9,784 nucleotides of DNA from Rhizobacter sp. (GTDB lineage Bacteria; Pseudomonadota; Gammaproteobacteria; Burkholderiales; Burkholderiaceae_C). A program made the position numbers and the translations under genes. The stretch is taken from contig JANYFX010000397.1 of NCBI GenBank assembly GCA_025359585.1, positions 1 to 9,784 of the forward strand, in the 5' to 3' direction. Below, one piece after another: positions 8,608 through 9,784 of this stretch; the stretch's first letter is position 1; each line of letters begins with the position of its first letter. Below the pieces are notes generated by a model. It saw nothing but the letters and a program-made list of their open reading frames with translations, was not told the origin of the DNA and searched no databases.

Positions 8608-8613
8608 TAGAAT
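8608..8613 (+). promoter_or_regulatory. Possible -10 element for pgk
   Basis: TAGAAT matches five of six bases of TATAAT and stands out in the otherwise very GC-rich gap. It would place the transcript start near 8620, about 27 bases before the pgk ATG. No recognisable -35 lies 16-18 bases upstream, so the call rests on the -10 and its position alone. Confidence 0.35.
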
Positions 8614-8646
8614 CGGCGCCTTGTCAGCTCACCGCCGCGCCCTGCC

Positions 8647-9784
8647 ATGAACGTGCTCCGATTCGAAGACCTCATCGCTCAAGGGCGCGTCGCCGGCCAG
8701 CGCGTTTTCATCCGCGCCGATCTCAACGTGCCGCTCGACGCCGCCGGCCACATCACAGAAGACACGCGGGTGCGCGCTTCGATCCCGTGCATCGAGATGG
8801 CGTTGAAGGCGGGGGCTGCGGTGATGGTCACGTCGCATCTGGGCCGGCCGACCGAAGGTGAATTCAAGCCGGAGGATTCGCTCGCGCCGGTTGCCAAACG
8901 CTTGAGTGAATTGCTCGGCCGCGAGGTGCCGCTGATCGCGAACTGGGTCGACGGCGCGAAGGTCGCGCCGGGCCAGGTCGTGCTGCTCGAAAACTGCCGC
9001 GTCAACAAGGGCGAGAAGAAAAACGACGAAGCCCTGTCGCGAAAAATGGCGGCGCTGTGCGACATCTTCGTGCACGACGCCTTTGGCACCGCGCACCGCG
9101 CCGAAGCCTCGACCTACGGCATCGCGCAGTACGCCAAGGTCGCGTGTGCCGGCCCGCTGCTCGCAGCCGAGATCGACGCCACGACCAAGGCACTGGCGAA
9201 CCCGAAACGGCCGCTGGTCGCCATCGTCGCGGGCAGCAAGGTCTCGACCAAGTTGAGCATTCTGCAAAGCTTGGCGAGCAAGGTCGACCAGCTGATCGTC
9301 GGTGGTGGCATCGCCAACACCTTCATGCTCGCGGCAGGCTTGCCGATCGGCAAGAGCCTGGCCGAAGCCACACTGGTCGACGACGCCAGGGCCGTGATCG
9401 CGGCGATGAAGGCGCGCGGCGCGGCGGTGCCGATCCCGACCGACGTGGTGACCGCGAAGGAGTTCAAGGCCGACGCGGTCGCGACCGTGAAGGCCGCGGC
9501 AGATGTCGCGCCCGACGACCTGATCCTCGACATCGGCCCCGAGACCGCGAAGCTGCTCGCCGCGCAGCTGATGAAAGCCGGCACCATCGTCTGGAACGGC
9601 CCGGTCGGCGTGTTCGAGTTCGATGCTTTCGCGGGTGGGACCGAAGCCATCGCGCGCGCGATCGCTTCGTCGCCGGCGTTCAGCATCGCCGGCGGCGGCG
9701 ACACGCTCGCCGCCATCGCCAAGTACGGCATCGAGAAAGCGATCGGCTACATCTCGACCGGCGGCGGCGCCTTTCTCGAGGTGC
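8647..9784 (+). CDS. pgk: Phosphoglycerate kinase (3' end outside window)
   Basis: An open frame from ATG 8647 to the right edge (379 codons, no stop). The enzyme is cytosolic and interconverts 1,3-bisphosphoglycerate plus ADP with 3-phosphoglycerate plus ATP in glycolysis, gluconeogenesis and the Calvin cycle. Motifs in order: RADLNVPL near residue 24 (substrate-binding Arg/Asp/Asn), TSHLGRPTEGEF, LLENCRVNKGEKKN, HDAFGTAHRAEAST, AGSKVSTKL (nucleotide-site lysine), VGGGIANTF, WNGPVGVFEF, and the C-terminal nucleotide-binding GGGDTLAAI followed by STGGGAFLEV. The usual length is about 390-400, so roughly 15-20 residues are missing. The ENCRV and AGSKVSTKL variants are the betaproteobacterial flavour, in my recollection. 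The start is supported by MNVLRFEDL aligning with the family N-terminus, although no strong Shine-Dalgarno is seen. It lies 92 bp after azlD; I would guess its own promoter. Confidence 0.97.
   Translation, partial: MNVLRFEDLIAQGRVAGQRVFIRADLNVPLDAAGHITEDTRVRASIPCIEMALKAGAAVMVTSHLGRPTEGEFKPEDSLAPVAKRLSELLGREVPLIANWVDGAKVAPGQVVLLENCRVNKGEKKNDEALSRKMAALCDIFVHDAFGTAHRAEASTYGIAQYAKVACAGPLLAAEIDATTKALANPKRPLVAIVAGSKVSTKLSILQSLASKVDQLIVGGGIANTFMLAAGLPIGKSLAEATLVDDARAVIAAMKARGAAVPIPTDVVTAKEFKADAVATVKAAADVAPDDLILDIGPETAKLLAAQLMKAGTIVWNGPVGVFEFDAFAGGTEAIARAIASSPAFSIAGGGDTLAAIAKYGIEKAIGYISTGGGAFLEV

Overview
The window is very GC-rich (roughly two thirds or more G+C by eye), densely packed DNA with every supported gene on the + strand. 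Codon bias is strongly to G/C in third positions. The phosphoglycerate kinase has the betaproteobacterial look (ENCRVNKGEKKN and AGSKVSTKL variants of the usual motifs). I read the source as a betaproteobacterium of the order Burkholderiales, perhaps of the Rubrivivax/Leptothrix/Methylibium type. That assignment is inference from motifs and composition, not from a search.

Region 1 (1-5911) looks like one carbohydrate-uptake and degradation operon. It starts with the 3' end of a sugar-binding protein gene. Two MalF/MalG-type ABC permease genes follow, then a large secreted protein with carbohydrate-binding-like modules and a glycosidase-like helical domain, then a small alpha/beta hydrolase with a Tat/lipoprotein signal. 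The first four genes are joined by three consecutive ATGA stop/start overlaps, and the hydrolase begins 7 bp after the fourth. The layout suggests that an oligosaccharide or substituted glycan is trimmed in the periplasm by the glycosidase-like protein and the esterase-like lipoprotein, then captured and imported. No ATPase subunit and no regulator lie in the window. The substrate cannot be read from the sequence.

Region 2 (5912-7344) holds two separately expressed envelope proteins. One is a small lipoprotein of unknown function with Asp at +2, a CX9C pair and a Pro/Ala/Lys-rich tail. The other is a signal-peptide protein of the DUF2807 (GIN-domain) type, with seven G-S-G/S-N/D-like turns spaced 18-20 residues apart.

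Region 3 (7345-9784) holds azlC and azlD, a two-component branched-chain amino acid exporter whose genes overlap by ATGA. Next comes the start of pgk (phosphoglycerate kinase), a core glycolysis/Calvin-cycle gene that runs off the right edge. Intergenic gaps are all under 130 bp. I saw no tRNA or rRNA gene, insertion sequence, CRISPR array or phage gene. The least ordinary item is the large glycosidase-like protein and its tight coupling to the transporter. The rest is a fairly conventional chromosomal segment.
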